Shown here in pieces: positions 32,080 to 39,859 of a stretch of 64,000 nt of DNA (position 1 is its first letter; every line of letters begins with the position of its first letter). The DNA lies in IMG/VR virus record IMGVR_UViG_3300035117_000094, positions 39,589 through 103,588 of that record; one strand, 5' to 3'. The stretch is from a virus. Position numbers and translations under genes: made by a program. Under the pieces are notes generated by a model. That model was not told where the DNA came from. It ran no database searches and saw only the letters and a list, made by a program, of their open reading frames with translations.

Positions 32080-32160
32080 GCGCGGGCCTCCGTGAGTTGG
32101 CGTTCAGGGCCAGCTTACCGGGAAGGGAATAGCCAGGCGATAGCCCGCGCTATAGCAGGG

Positions 32161-35100
32161 TTAGCCCCCGGTGGCGAAGAACGCGTGCCGGGTACCCGAG
32201 GCGAGGCTGCCGTTGATCACGGTGCCAAGGGCGTGAGGCTGCTGCTGCATCAGCCTGACGAGCTGCTGGAGGAGCTGGATGAGCAGCGTGCCCTGAACCT
32301 GGGTTACCGGCTGGGACTGCGGGCCGCTGACAGCGCTGTCAGCCGGGGCCAGCAGCGGGTTGAGGGAGTTCGCGCCGAAGCTGAACACGGAACCCGCCAG
32401 CAGCGCGCTCAGCGTCTGCGAGGCACCGGTAGTGCGCAGGGAGCTGACTGAGCCGCCGCCCTGTAGGCCGGGCACGCCCGCGCGCTTGGCCATGTCCTTG
32501 AACGCGGGCGCGTGGCTCGTCGGGATCACCAGCTCTCCCGGTGCCAGGGCGCGCAGCGTGGAGTCCTGCCCGGACGGCCCGCTGCCGCGCACGATGTAGG
32601 CGCCCGCTGCGTGATGGGGGAACAGGCCCGGCGCCGACACGCCCGGGATAGGCCCCTGCACGGTGCCGGGGATGCTTATCATCTCCTGGATGCGCACCGT
32701 GTAAGTCTGGGCCGTGAGCGCCTGGATGGCTGCCGCTGCGGCATCGGCCTTCTGCTGGAGCTGGTCTAGCTGGGCGTTGACTGCCGCGAGGGCGCCCGGG
32801 GCCACGCCGAGCTTCTGGAGCAGCGCGTCCGTCATCGCCTTGGCCTGGTCAGTGCCGATGCCCGCCGACACCATCGCCTGGTAGTACTGCCCTGCCAGCG
32901 TGGTCGCCAGCCCGGTCAGCTTGCCGTGCGTCTTGCCCAGCGTGTTGATCAGGTTGTTCTGGATCGCGTTGAACCGGCTGCTGGACAGGATCGCCTGCGC
33001 CTGTGACTGGGTGACGTCCTGCACCAGGGCGTTGCCGAGGTTCCTGGCCGCCTTGGACAGCTCGGCGGCGGTCCGGGCGAGGGCCTGCTGCTGCTTGTCC
33101 AGGTCAGCGGTAGCGTTCTTCGCGTTGCCGACCCACTTGGCCAGCGCGGCGAAGCTGTTGGCGCCACGGTACCCGGCCACCTGGGCAAGCCCGTACAGTG
33201 ACGTGGTCGCGTGAGCCGACCCCTTGGCGAACGGCAGCAGCGTGGCGATGATGTCGCGGCCGGCCTGGTTCAGGTGCTGCTGCGAGGCAGCGGTGTTCCC
33301 CGAGGCCGCCGCCAGCATCTGGAGGCTGCCGTACAGGGTGCCGGCGGCGGTTATCTGGGAGGTGAACGCCTGCCGGACTGCCAGGGCCGCCTGCGAGGTG
33401 CCGTTCATGGCCGCGCCGGTAGCGTCGTACTTCTGCTTCAGGCCGCCGACCTTGACGGTGAAGTTCGTGGCGGAGTTAGCGCCGTTCTTCAGCGTGTCGG
33501 CCAGCGTCTGGTTGCCCTGGATGAACGCAGTGAACGCCGCCTCGCCGCCCGTGATGATGCCGAGCCAGTTCTGCTCGGCGGACGTGAGCGTCTGCACGGC
33601 CTGCGCGGTGGTCCCGGTGGAGATGTTCAGCGTGTCAAGCTGGTTGCCCAGGGTGCCCGCCTGCTGGCCGATGAACCCGTAGGCCGCCGCCGTCGCCAGG
33701 AGCTTCTGCTGGTCCAGCGCCCACGCCTGCGCGTTGGCCGTCGCGATGTCGCCCTGCTTCACCCCGGCCAGGTTGAACAGCTGGAGCAGGCTGGCGGTGT
33801 CCCCGTAGGACTTGCCGAGGGAGTTCAGCCGCAGCGCGGCGGTGGCCGACTGGTCAGCGTACTGCTGGAGGGCCGCCGTGTTCGCCTGGATCTGGCCCTT
33901 CTGCTGGCCGATGGCGTGCGAGACGCCAGCCGAGGTGTAGCGGTTGCTGTCACGGGTGAGCTGCGTGATGGCTACCCGCTCGCCCTGGATAGCCGCCGTG
34001 GTGGCCTTCATGGCGGCGGCGACGCTGAACTGCACGTTGATGATGCTCGACGCCGATATAGTCTTCTCCAGCTGCGCGTTCAGCTGCGCGGCGGCGTCCG
34101 TGGAACTCCTGAACGCGAGGAACAGCACCCCGCCGATGGCCACGGCGGCGACGCCCGCCGCAAGCCCGGCCGGCCCGAACGGGATGGCGCCGAGGGCGTC
34201 CCGGAATACGGCGGTGGCGCCTGCGGCGACGCCCTCGGCCTTGGTGATGTAGAGGATGTCAGCGCCCCACGCGACGGCGGCCTTGCCCGCGCTGACCAGT
34301 GCCCCGGCCGCGCTGCCGACAGCGGCGCCCCACGCGGAGATCTTCCCGCTGGTGGCCACGGCTGCCTCGCCAGCCGCCACGGCACGGAACGCCGTCACCG
34401 CCGCGCGGCTGAACGTGCCGAGGATGGTGGCGGCCAGGCCCAGGTAGAAGATGGCGCCGTGAATGGCCAGGAACTTGGCGATGATCGGCTGCGCGGCCTG
34501 GATGACGTCAGCCGAGACGGTCAGCGCGGCAGTGCCCAGCTTCAGCAGGATCTCCGCGTACCCGGGCACGGACTTCAGCAGCGTGTTAACGATGCGGCCT
34601 ACCTGCTGGAAGGACTGCCCGAGCAGGTTGATGTCGCCGGCTGCCTTGTTCAGGAACGTGCCGCCCGTATTGGAGTTGAGCGCTACGACGGCCTTGGCCG
34701 CGAAGTTGTCCAGCACGCCGCCGATGTTCTTCAGCACGGTCGCGAAGTGACTGCCCTTGTTGCTGCTGATCGTCAGCCAGTCGCCCCAGAGCTGGAGCGC
34801 CTGCGGCTTGACTGCTACTGACAGCTTGTTCATGCCCGCGTTCACGTGGTCGAAGCTCTGCCCCGCTGCGGTAACTTCGGTGCGCACGTTCTTGAACTGC
34901 GCGTAAACGTCCCTGGCGATCGGGTACGCGGCTAGGCCGAACGCCGTGAGGCCGATGATGGCCGGACCCCAGACGGCGGTGAACTCAATGACGGCCTCGG
35001 CTACGAGGTGGAAGCCTGAGGCGGTGGTGATGAAGTTCTTGCCGAGGTTCGCCAGTCCCTTGTCCAGGATGTCCGCGTCCTTGGCGTACTGCATGGACGT

Positions 35101-35478
35101 GGCGAACAGCGGGATGTGCGTGTTCTGTATGGCGGCCAGCGCCCGGCCGAAGATGCCGAACCCCTTCGCCGCCCGCGTGGCGGAGGCGCCTGACTGGTCA
35201 GCGGCGCCGCTCAGGCCGTTGAGGGCGCTGGTGGCGTTACGGGCGGCGGCAGCCACGCCGGCCGTGCCGGAGGCGTTAGCGCTGACGTTGACCTTGCCGC
35301 CCTTGGCCAGCGCGTTAAGGGCCTTGATCTTGGCAGCGGCCCCGGCCGTGTTCGCGCCGATGTTGATGCTCGGGTTGATCCCCGTCAGCGCGGCCCGGAT
35401 CTTGGTGTTGGCCTGGCGCTCGAACTTGGTGGTGTCCGGGAGGATGGCTACGTAAGCCTCGCCGATGAGCCGTGGCAC
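32161..35478 (-). CDS. Tape measure protein
   Basis: 1105 aa; GTG 35478 follows AGGAGGATGCCCG. The start RLIGEAYVAILPDTTKFER and the coiled-coil N-terminus are typical of siphovirus tape measures. Three hydrophobic stretches occur (GPAIIGLTAFGLAAYPI, FYLGLAATILGTF and AGLAAGVAAVAIGGVLFLAF). Helical Ala/Gln-rich sequence makes up most of the rest, with an IPGVSAPGLFPHHAAGAYIV segment near the end. Length sets the tail length, here at roughly 160 nm by the usual 1.5 A per residue rule. It lies after the chaperone pair, as expected. Confidence 0.9.
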   Translation of the reverse strand: MPRLIGEAYVAILPDTTKFERQANTKIRAALTGINPSINIGANTAGAAAKIKALNALAKGGKVNVSANASGTAGVAAAARNATSALNGLSGAADQSGASATRAAKGFGIFGRALAAIQNTHIPLFATSMQYAKDADILDKGLANLGKNFITTASGFHLVAEAVIEFTAVWGPAIIGLTAFGLAAYPIARDVYAQFKNVRTEVTAAGQSFDHVNAGMNKLSVAVKPQALQLWGDWLTISSNKGSHFATVLKNIGGVLDNFAAKAVVALNSNTGGTFLNKAAGDINLLGQSFQQVGRIVNTLLKSVPGYAEILLKLGTAALTVSADVIQAAQPIIAKFLAIHGAIFYLGLAATILGTFSRAAVTAFRAVAAGEAAVATSGKISAWGAAVGSAAGALVSAGKAAVAWGADILYITKAEGVAAGATAVFRDALGAIPFGPAGLAAGVAAVAIGGVLFLAFRSSTDAAAQLNAQLEKTISASSIINVQFSVAAAMKATTAAIQGERVAITQLTRDSNRYTSAGVSHAIGQQKGQIQANTAALQQYADQSATAALRLNSLGKSYGDTASLLQLFNLAGVKQGDIATANAQAWALDQQKLLATAAAYGFIGQQAGTLGNQLDTLNISTGTTAQAVQTLTSAEQNWLGIITGGEAAFTAFIQGNQTLADTLKNGANSATNFTVKVGGLKQKYDATGAAMNGTSQAALAVRQAFTSQITAAGTLYGSLQMLAAASGNTAASQQHLNQAGRDIIATLLPFAKGSAHATTSLYGLAQVAGYRGANSFAALAKWVGNAKNATADLDKQQQALARTAAELSKAARNLGNALVQDVTQSQAQAILSSSRFNAIQNNLINTLGKTHGKLTGLATTLAGQYYQAMVSAGIGTDQAKAMTDALLQKLGVAPGALAAVNAQLDQLQQKADAAAAAIQALTAQTYTVRIQEMISIPGTVQGPIPGVSAPGLFPHHAAGAYIVRGSGPSGQDSTLRALAPGELVIPTSHAPAFKDMAKRAGVPGLQGGGSVSSLRTTGASQTLSALLAGSVFSFGANSLNPLLAPADSAVSGPQSQPVTQVQGTLLIQLLQQLVRLMQQQPHALGTVINGSLASGTRHAFFATGG

Positions 35479-35542
35479 CGGGCATCCTCCTCTTGCGCTG
35501 GACCGTCAATCCAGCCTAACGACTGCGATCCTGATTGCACAG

Positions 35543-35899
35543 TCAGACGCTGGCCGCGCTGAGCGCCATGCTCAGGAAGGGCTTGCGGTCTCGGGCGCCC
35601 TCCAGCCAGACAGTCGGGGCGTAGGGCGCGTTGGTGCCCGCGAACAGGTGGCCCGCCCCGTCGATGGAGGCCATGTGCACGTGCGTCCGGCTCTTGGTGA
35701 ACCCGCCCGCCCAGGGCATGTAGGACGTAGAGCCGTGCAGGCTCCAGGAGTAGGATTTCGGACCCTGCACGGGGGCGAATCCCTTAGCCCGGGCCGTCAT
35801 GCGCACGGCAAGCTCGTCCAGCAGCCCGCCGACAGGGCCGTCCGGGTCGTGGAGCAGGTCCTCGATGGCGAAGCCGTAGAGGTTGAGCAGGAAGGCCAT
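35543..35899 (-). CDS. Hypothetical tail-region protein
   Basis: 118 aa from ATG 35899. It starts FLLNLYGFAIEDLLHDP and contains LDELAVRMTARAKGFAP and SYSWSLHGSTSYMPWAGG. It lies between the chaperone pair and the tape measure, where siphophages sometimes carry a small tail or host-adapted gene. No family is recognised. Confidence 0.6.
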   Translation of the reverse strand: MAFLLNLYGFAIEDLLHDPDGPVGGLLDELAVRMTARAKGFAPVQGPKSYSWSLHGSTSYMPWAGGFTKSRTHVHMASIDGAGHLFAGTNAPYAPTVWLEGARDRKPFLSMALSAASV

Positions 35900-35901
35900 G
35901 A

Positions 35902-36761
35902 CTACACCTTACGCGTCAGCTTCCGGTTAAGGTCGTCCATGGACTTGTACTCCACGTCCTGGTCCCACCAGCGGTCAGCCTGCTTCCCGGTAACCGGCGT
36001 GTCGTCCCACTCCTTGCCCTGCTGCCTCATCCACTCCTTGTGCATGGCGAGGGCCAGCTCCTCCGCGTTAGCGCCGCCGCGCAGGCCGATGGACTCCTCG
36101 AACGCGCGGATCTCGTCGCCGAGAGGGTCCTGCGCCTCGAACTTCTCGCCCCTGGACACGCGGGCGCGGAAGGTCAGCACCATCTCGTCGTAGACCAGCG
36201 AGTAGGCGATGTTGCAGAGCTGCCGGATCGTGAATCCCTCGACCCCGCGCCCCGTCTGCCGGAGCTGCTGCCCGTCAATCCTCCGCAGGTTCGCCAGGAA
36301 GTACCTGCTGAGGAAGCGGACTACTCGGTAGGGTTTCCGCTCAGCGCCTCGAAGGACGCGTTCTGGAAGTCCACCAGCTCCTTGAACCCCACGTTGTGGT
36401 CCCGGGCGTACTTCTTGAACTCGGGGAACTGCTCGCGGTCTACGACAGCCTCCAGGACGTGGTAGGCCGCCCGCAGGTTCTCGAAGGCGCTGTTATCGCC
36501 GCTGCCGTCCCCTGCCGCCGCCCACTCCATGAGCGCCATCGCGCCCACGTCGTCGGCCATCCGGAACTCCTCGCGGCCCGTCTCCTTGCCTTCCTTGTCC
36601 AGGGTGATGAGCGGGACGTAGATGCCGGGCTTGCGCGCCGGCGGCGCCTTCTCCCCGCCCTGCTGGCCCGGGGGAAGCTGCGCTCCCTGCTCGGTGGCGG
36701 CGGCCTGGATCCGCGCAAGCTCGCGGTCGTCCTCGATGTCGGTGGCGGGGGCGTCAGTCAT
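35902..36761 (-). CDS. Tail assembly chaperone, frameshifted long form (gpGT)
   Basis: The short chaperone frame (from ATG 36761) shifts -1 at AAACCCT (36330-36336) and continues through a frame with no start of its own until 35902, giving about 286 aa. The extension begins YRVVRFLSRYFLANLRR and ends DLNRKLTRKV. As in lambda gpG/gpGT, the long form is expected to bring tail tube protein to the tape measure. The open -1 frame and the position between the major tail and tape measure genes support this. Confidence 0.75.
36321..36761 (-). CDS. Tail assembly chaperone, short form (gpG)
   Basis: 146 aa from ATG 36761 (CAGGAGCAGCC upstream); an ATG at 36800 is less likely. Disordered acidic N-terminus, then GIYVPLITLDKEGKETGRE and helices (FENLRAAYHVLEAVVDREQ, FPEFKKYARDHNVGFKELV), typical of phage tail chaperones. 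It ends LSGNPTE then TAG, with the slippery site in codons 143-144. Confidence 0.8.
   Translation of the reverse strand: MTDAPATDIEDDRELARIQAAATEQGAQLPPGQQGGEKAPPARKPGIYVPLITLDKEGKETGREEFRMADDVGAMALMEWAAAGDGSGDNSAFENLRAAYHVLEAVVDREQFPEFKKYARDHNVGFKELVDFQNASFEALSGNPTE
36330..36336 (-). other. Programmed -1 frameshift site AAACCCT
   Basis: Read on the minus strand, A AAC CCT fits the canonical X XXY YYZ heptamer in the gpG frame, three codons before its TAG stop. After slipping, the frame stays open for 143 codons. Confidence 0.75.
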
Positions 36762-36837
36762 GGCTGCTCCTGGTAAGCGCGATACGGTGTCAGGTGTCAT
36801 CCTAGCCGGCCGGCCGGGCGTGTAAAGGCACGCTGAA

Positions 36838-36863
36838 GGGGCGGTCGCCGTGACGACCGCCCC
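36838..36863 (-). terminator. Hairpin terminator after major tail protein
   Basis: A perfect 10-bp stem, GGGGCGGTCG / CGACCGCCCC, with a 6-nt loop lies 14 bp past the stop of the major tail gene and before the chaperone start. On the minus strand TTCAGCG follows. It probably reduces read-through into the chaperones. Confidence 0.7.
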
Positions 36864-36876
36864 TCCCGCTCCGGGC

Positions 36877-37341
36877 TTAGGTGCCGGAGATGCCCGCTGC
36901 CGGGTACCGCTGGACCTGCGCTGCCGCGTTCCAGCTCGACTTCATCGTGACCGCGCTGGCCACGCCACCGGAGGCGGCGTAGTCAGGGAGGATCAAGCCG
37001 AAGAAGTACTCTCCGGAGCTGATCGTCGCGTTGCCGGGGCCGCCGTTCACGGCGACGAGCGTCGGGTACAGGTACATCGCCCGTGGCTGGCCGTCTACGG
37101 CTGCCTGGTACGTCTGGGCAGACGCGGTGTCCATGAACCCGGTGAAGTCGCCGCTCGCATCGGGCAGGCCGGCCACCCAGATGAGGTTGGTGTCGCCGAG
37201 GGCGGTCACGTCCACCTTGGCAACCGTGAAGTTTATTGTCCAGTCCGAGACGAAAGACATGGGCGTCGCCGGGTTGGCGCCGTTGTTCCATGGCTGGACG
37301 CTCAGGTAGACCATGCCGTTGCGACCGTGTATCCGGCCCAT
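36877..37341 (-). CDS. Major tail (tube) protein
   Basis: 154 aa from ATG 37341. Pattern: NGMVYLSVQPWNNGANPAT, SFVSDWTINFTVAKVDVTA, LGDTNLIWVAGLPDASGDF, then FTGFMDTASAQTYQAAVDG; this is typical of actinophage tail tube proteins (beta-barrel with a D-V-T-x-L-G-D motif). It has its own 137-bp upstream region and a terminator, consistent with high expression. Confidence 0.85.
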   Translation of the reverse strand: MGRIHGRNGMVYLSVQPWNNGANPATPMSFVSDWTINFTVAKVDVTALGDTNLIWVAGLPDASGDFTGFMDTASAQTYQAAVDGQPRAMYLYPTLVAVNGGPGNATISSGEYFFGLILPDYAASGGVASAVTMKSSWNAAAQVQRYPAAGISGT

Positions 37342-37411
37342 TGCGTGTAGTCACCCTCTCGCGAAGAGATTCCAGGATGACCAGACGGCTCCGTACGCGG
37401 CTCTTTCCGCG

Positions 37412-37424
37412 CGCCGGCCTCGGC
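37412..37424 (-). promoter_or_regulatory. Shared 13-bp leader element (tail copy)
   Basis: On the minus strand it reads GCCGAGGCCGGCG, 71 nt before the major tail start. The same 13 bases occur in the capsid leader at 52841-52853. Upstream lies TACACT (37437-37442), a candidate -10. Confidence 0.5.
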
Positions 37425-37478
37425 TGCTCCTTTTTAGTGTAGGGTGCGCTCTCGGCAACAGGAAAGCGGCAAGAGATC

Positions 37479-37826
37479 CTATACGGCAGCGCCCGCGCTG
37501 TCCACGGGTCCGAGGCCGCGCGCTATGATGGCCTGCACCAGGGCCTGCGCCGTGACCTCGTCAAGGGCGGCGAGGTACCCGTCAGGGTCGATGACGCCTG
37601 CTACCAGGTCCGCTTCAACGAGTGCCAGGTACACGTCAGCCTGCCACCCGGAGTAGCCGAACGGCCTCTTGGCGCTGAACTTCTCGCCCCGGCGCCACAG
37701 TGTGGCGAACAGCGCCCGCAAGTACGCGCCGACCGTCTCGCCATCGGACTCCCCCGTGACGGGCCGTCCTTCCGGGACGCGGATCCTCGCCGCCGCAGCG
37801 GCCCGCACCATCTCGTCGCTGATCAT
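37479..37826 (-). CDS. Hypothetical protein
   Basis: 115 aa from ATG 37826, overlapping the glycosyltransferase stop (ATGA). Helical: ISDEMVRAAAAARIRVPEG, GAYLRALFATLWRRGEKF, then YSGWQADVYLALVEADLV. Actinophages often carry a similar small protein near structural genes, without assigned role. The 137 bp after it form the leader of the major tail gene. Confidence 0.55.
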   Translation of the reverse strand: MISDEMVRAAAAARIRVPEGRPVTGESDGETVGAYLRALFATLWRRGEKFSAKRPFGYSGWQADVYLALVEADLVAGVIDPDGYLAALDEVTAQALVQAIIARGLGPVDSAGAAV

Positions 37827-39001
37827 ACGGTCAGCCCCGCGTCCTCTAGCCAGCCCATGATCTTCAGGGCGTTGTTGCCGAACGTGCGGTCCAGGATCTT
37901 CTCGCGTGCCTGCCGGGCGCGCTCCTCGCGCAGGGAGTCCAGCTTAGACCAGTGCCGGATCAGCTCCGCCGCCTCTTCCGGCGAGCTGAAAGTAGGCAGG
38001 ATCCCGTCGAACAGCTCGTCGCCCTCGCCGCGCGGGTCGCGGATGAAGAACGTGCCGCAGGCGGCCAGCTCGACTTCACGCGGACCCATGGACCAGCCCG
38101 CGTAGTCGGTGCCGTCCTCGCCCTCGCGCCGGTACAGGTTCAGGCTCGTCTTCGCGATCCGGTACTGGCGCGCGGTCTCCTCGTTGTCAACGCACAGCTC
38201 CGGGTGGTGCCCCATGTAGTCGAGGAGGTGCGCGTTGGCCGGCTCGGTGACGGCCTCACCCCAGCCGCCGCCGCCGATCGACCACCGGACGCCCGTTAGG
38301 TCCATCTGGCCGAAGAAGTCCCGGCGTGACTTGAACCCGGTGCCGATGAACGTGAAGTCGGACTCGTAAGGCTCGGAGCGCGCGAACTTGCGCTCGCGGT
38401 CCCCCAGTTGCGTGACCTCCGCGACGGTCACCGGGTAGTGGACCTCCGGGTCGTAGGCGTGCGGCAGGTAGTGCGTGCGAAGGCCGGCGGCCCGCCACGC
38501 CGCCAGGTTCACCGGGTCGTTGATGAGGTTGAGGTCCATGTGCGCGCCGATGGCCATCTGGCGCTCGTCCTCGTACGGGCTTTCGGTGTGGATCATGGCG
38601 AGCTTCATCCCGCGCGCCCGCAGCACCTCGAAGATCGCCTCGTCATAGAAGAACCCCGAGGTGAACACGATGACGTTCGGCCAGAACACGAAGGCGTCCT
38701 CGAAGATCTGCCGGGTGACGATCGTGGTGACCTGCTCGTCGGTGAGCGCCTTCTTGAACGGCTCCTGGCCGCACGCCTCGCAGGAGGGGAGCTTGCGCGA
38801 CCCGTCCCAGTCCTCCGGGTAGTCCTTCAGGTAGGTGTTGCCGTGGTACATCAGCCGGTGGTTCATGTTGAACGTGATCACCGGGTGCCCCAGCTTGCGG
38901 AACGCCTTCTCATAGCCACGCCAGACATCGTGGACGGAGAACTCGGGACCGGGGTGCGTCAGGAGGATGCGCAGGTGCTCAGGGTCATTGGCGAGGCTCA
39001 C
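37823..39001 (-). CDS. Glycosyltransferase, CgeB-like GT-B fold
   Basis: 392 aa from GTG 39001. The N-terminal half (LRILLTHPGPEFSVHDVWR, GYEKAFRKLGH) and the C-terminal domain (SLNLYRREGEDGTDYAG, MGPREVELAACGTFFIRDP, GDELFDGILPTFSSPEEAA) match CgeB/GT1-type transferases, where a G-P-R-x-x-E motif recurs. The start has no ribosome site but lies 7 nt after TAAACT, so it may use a leaderless mRNA. It is separated from the main sugar island by the connector and tail genes. It may glycosylate virion proteins. Confidence 0.75.
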   Translation of the reverse strand: MSLANDPEHLRILLTHPGPEFSVHDVWRGYEKAFRKLGHPVITFNMNHRLMYHGNTYLKDYPEDWDGSRKLPSCEACGQEPFKKALTDEQVTTIVTRQIFEDAFVFWPNVIVFTSGFFYDEAIFEVLRARGMKLAMIHTESPYEDERQMAIGAHMDLNLINDPVNLAAWRAAGLRTHYLPHAYDPEVHYPVTVAEVTQLGDRERKFARSEPYESDFTFIGTGFKSRRDFFGQMDLTGVRWSIGGGGWGEAVTEPANAHLLDYMGHHPELCVDNEETARQYRIAKTSLNLYRREGEDGTDYAGWSMGPREVELAACGTFFIRDPRGEGDELFDGILPTFSSPEEAAELIRHWSKLDSLREERARQAREKILDRTFGNNALKIMGWLEDAGLTV

Positions 39002-39008
39002 GACGGCA

Positions 39009-39014
39009 AGTTTA
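39009..39014 (-). promoter_or_regulatory. Candidate -10 box (TAAACT) for leaderless start at 39001
   Basis: On the minus strand: TAAACT, 7 nt (TGCCGTC), GTG. No Shine-Dalgarno is present. It lies in the 30-bp gap after the tail terminator gene. Confidence 0.5.
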
Positions 39015-39031
39015 CACGAGGCCGGGGGAGG

Positions 39032-39502
39032 CTAGACCAGGCCGATGGTGAAGTGGATCCGGGCGCCGAAGTACATGACGCCGTTGTAGTCGAGCGGCGC
39101 GTAGGAGTCCGCCGTGACCGGCTCGCACCACTGCACGACCCCGCCAAGGGTATCGTCCATCGCGACGGCCATCGGGATGCTCACCGTGACGCCGGGGATA
39201 AGCTCGTAGCCGAACCACTGGTCGAGGGTCTGCTGCACGGTATCGATGTCGGCGTTCCGGGCGATGGCCACCATCACGTCCAGGCTGAAGGACGACGCGG
39301 CGTAGGGACTGCGGGTGACCGGGTCCATGTACGCGCCGCCGAGGGTCTCCCCGTACTTCGCGAAGGTCCCGTGCGCGGGCAGCACCAGCGCCACGGGCGG
39401 GCTTATCTGGTCGGCGGGGTTACCCTCCGCCTGGATGGCCGGGAACGCGTTGGCCGCTATCTGCGCCGCCAGCGCCGTCCGCACTGCCCTCAGGCTTGCC
39501 AT
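39032..39502 (-). CDS. Tail terminator / tail completion protein
   Basis: 156 aa; ATG 39502 follows GGAGGTAGTCC. It starts SLRAVRTALAAQIAANAFP, then PPVALVLPAHGTFAKYGET, FSLDVMVAIARNADIDTVQ and FTIGLV at the end. This matches the small alpha/beta tail terminators that cap siphovirus tails, and the place between connector and major tail genes is as expected. It overlaps the end of the channel-like gene by 83 bp. Confidence 0.7.
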   Translation of the reverse strand: MASLRAVRTALAAQIAANAFPAIQAEGNPADQISPPVALVLPAHGTFAKYGETLGGAYMDPVTRSPYAASSFSLDVMVAIARNADIDTVQQTLDQWFGYELIPGVTVSIPMAVAMDDTLGGVVQWCEPVTADSYAPLDYNGVMYFGARIHFTIGLV

Positions 39503-39857
39503 GGACTACCTCCGTCAGGTGCTGCTTCAGTTCCTCGTGGCGCGTGTCAACGTGCGTGACCATGCTGGCCTTCAGCTCCTCGTGGCGCGCGTCCACGTGG
39601 CCGGCCGTCAGCTCCGTGGTGAAGAAGCTGAACACGGAGGCCAGCAGCGGCACCACGGTTACCATCATAGCGGCGATAAGCCAGTACCCCGCCGGGTTGT
39701 CCGGCAGCACGTCACAGCCGACCGTGGTCGAGGTGCCCAGGGCGCAGTACAGGCCCTTCCACACGGCGATGTGCTCAGACGCGCTGTACGCCAGCCCGAA
39801 CGCGACGTTCAGGGTCACGGTGGCGATCAGCACCCTGAATGCCCGCTTGTGCTGCAC
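39420..39857 (-). CDS. Potassium-channel-like two-TM membrane protein
   Basis: 145 aa from GTG 39857, 2 bp after the preceding stop. M1 is ~7-24 (FRVLIATVTLNVAFGLAY). A pore-helix and filter stretch follows at 33-52 (WKGLYCALGTSTTVGCDV, then LP), close to the WxxLYFxxxTxTTVGYGDxxP pattern of K+ channels. M2 is ~58-80 (YWLIAAMMVTVVPLLASVF). The filter reads TVGC-D instead of TVGYGD, so tyrosine is replaced and one glycine is missing. The C-tail has two copies of HVDxRHEELK, a likely coiled coil. It could be an ion channel, a holin-like protein or a non-conducting relative. Confidence 0.65.
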   Translation of the reverse strand: MQHKRAFRVLIATVTLNVAFGLAYSASEHIAVWKGLYCALGTSTTVGCDVLPDNPAGYWLIAAMMVTVVPLLASVFSFFTTELTAGHVDARHEELKASMVTHVDTRHEELKQHLTEVVHGKPEGSADGAGGADSGQRVPGHPGGG

Positions 39858-39859
39858 GG

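Noticed and set aside
21599-34821. Long plus-strand frames opposite the tail genes (21599-23197, 23323-25335, 26509-27822, 33211-34821)
   Set aside because: Same reason: composition of shadows, no ribosome sites, and the minus-strand genes have clear domain content.
39420-39857. Calling the two-TM protein a holin
   Set aside because: The pore-helix plus TTVG pattern is more specific than a generic two-TM layout, and no lysin gene is adjacent. A holin-like role is still possible.
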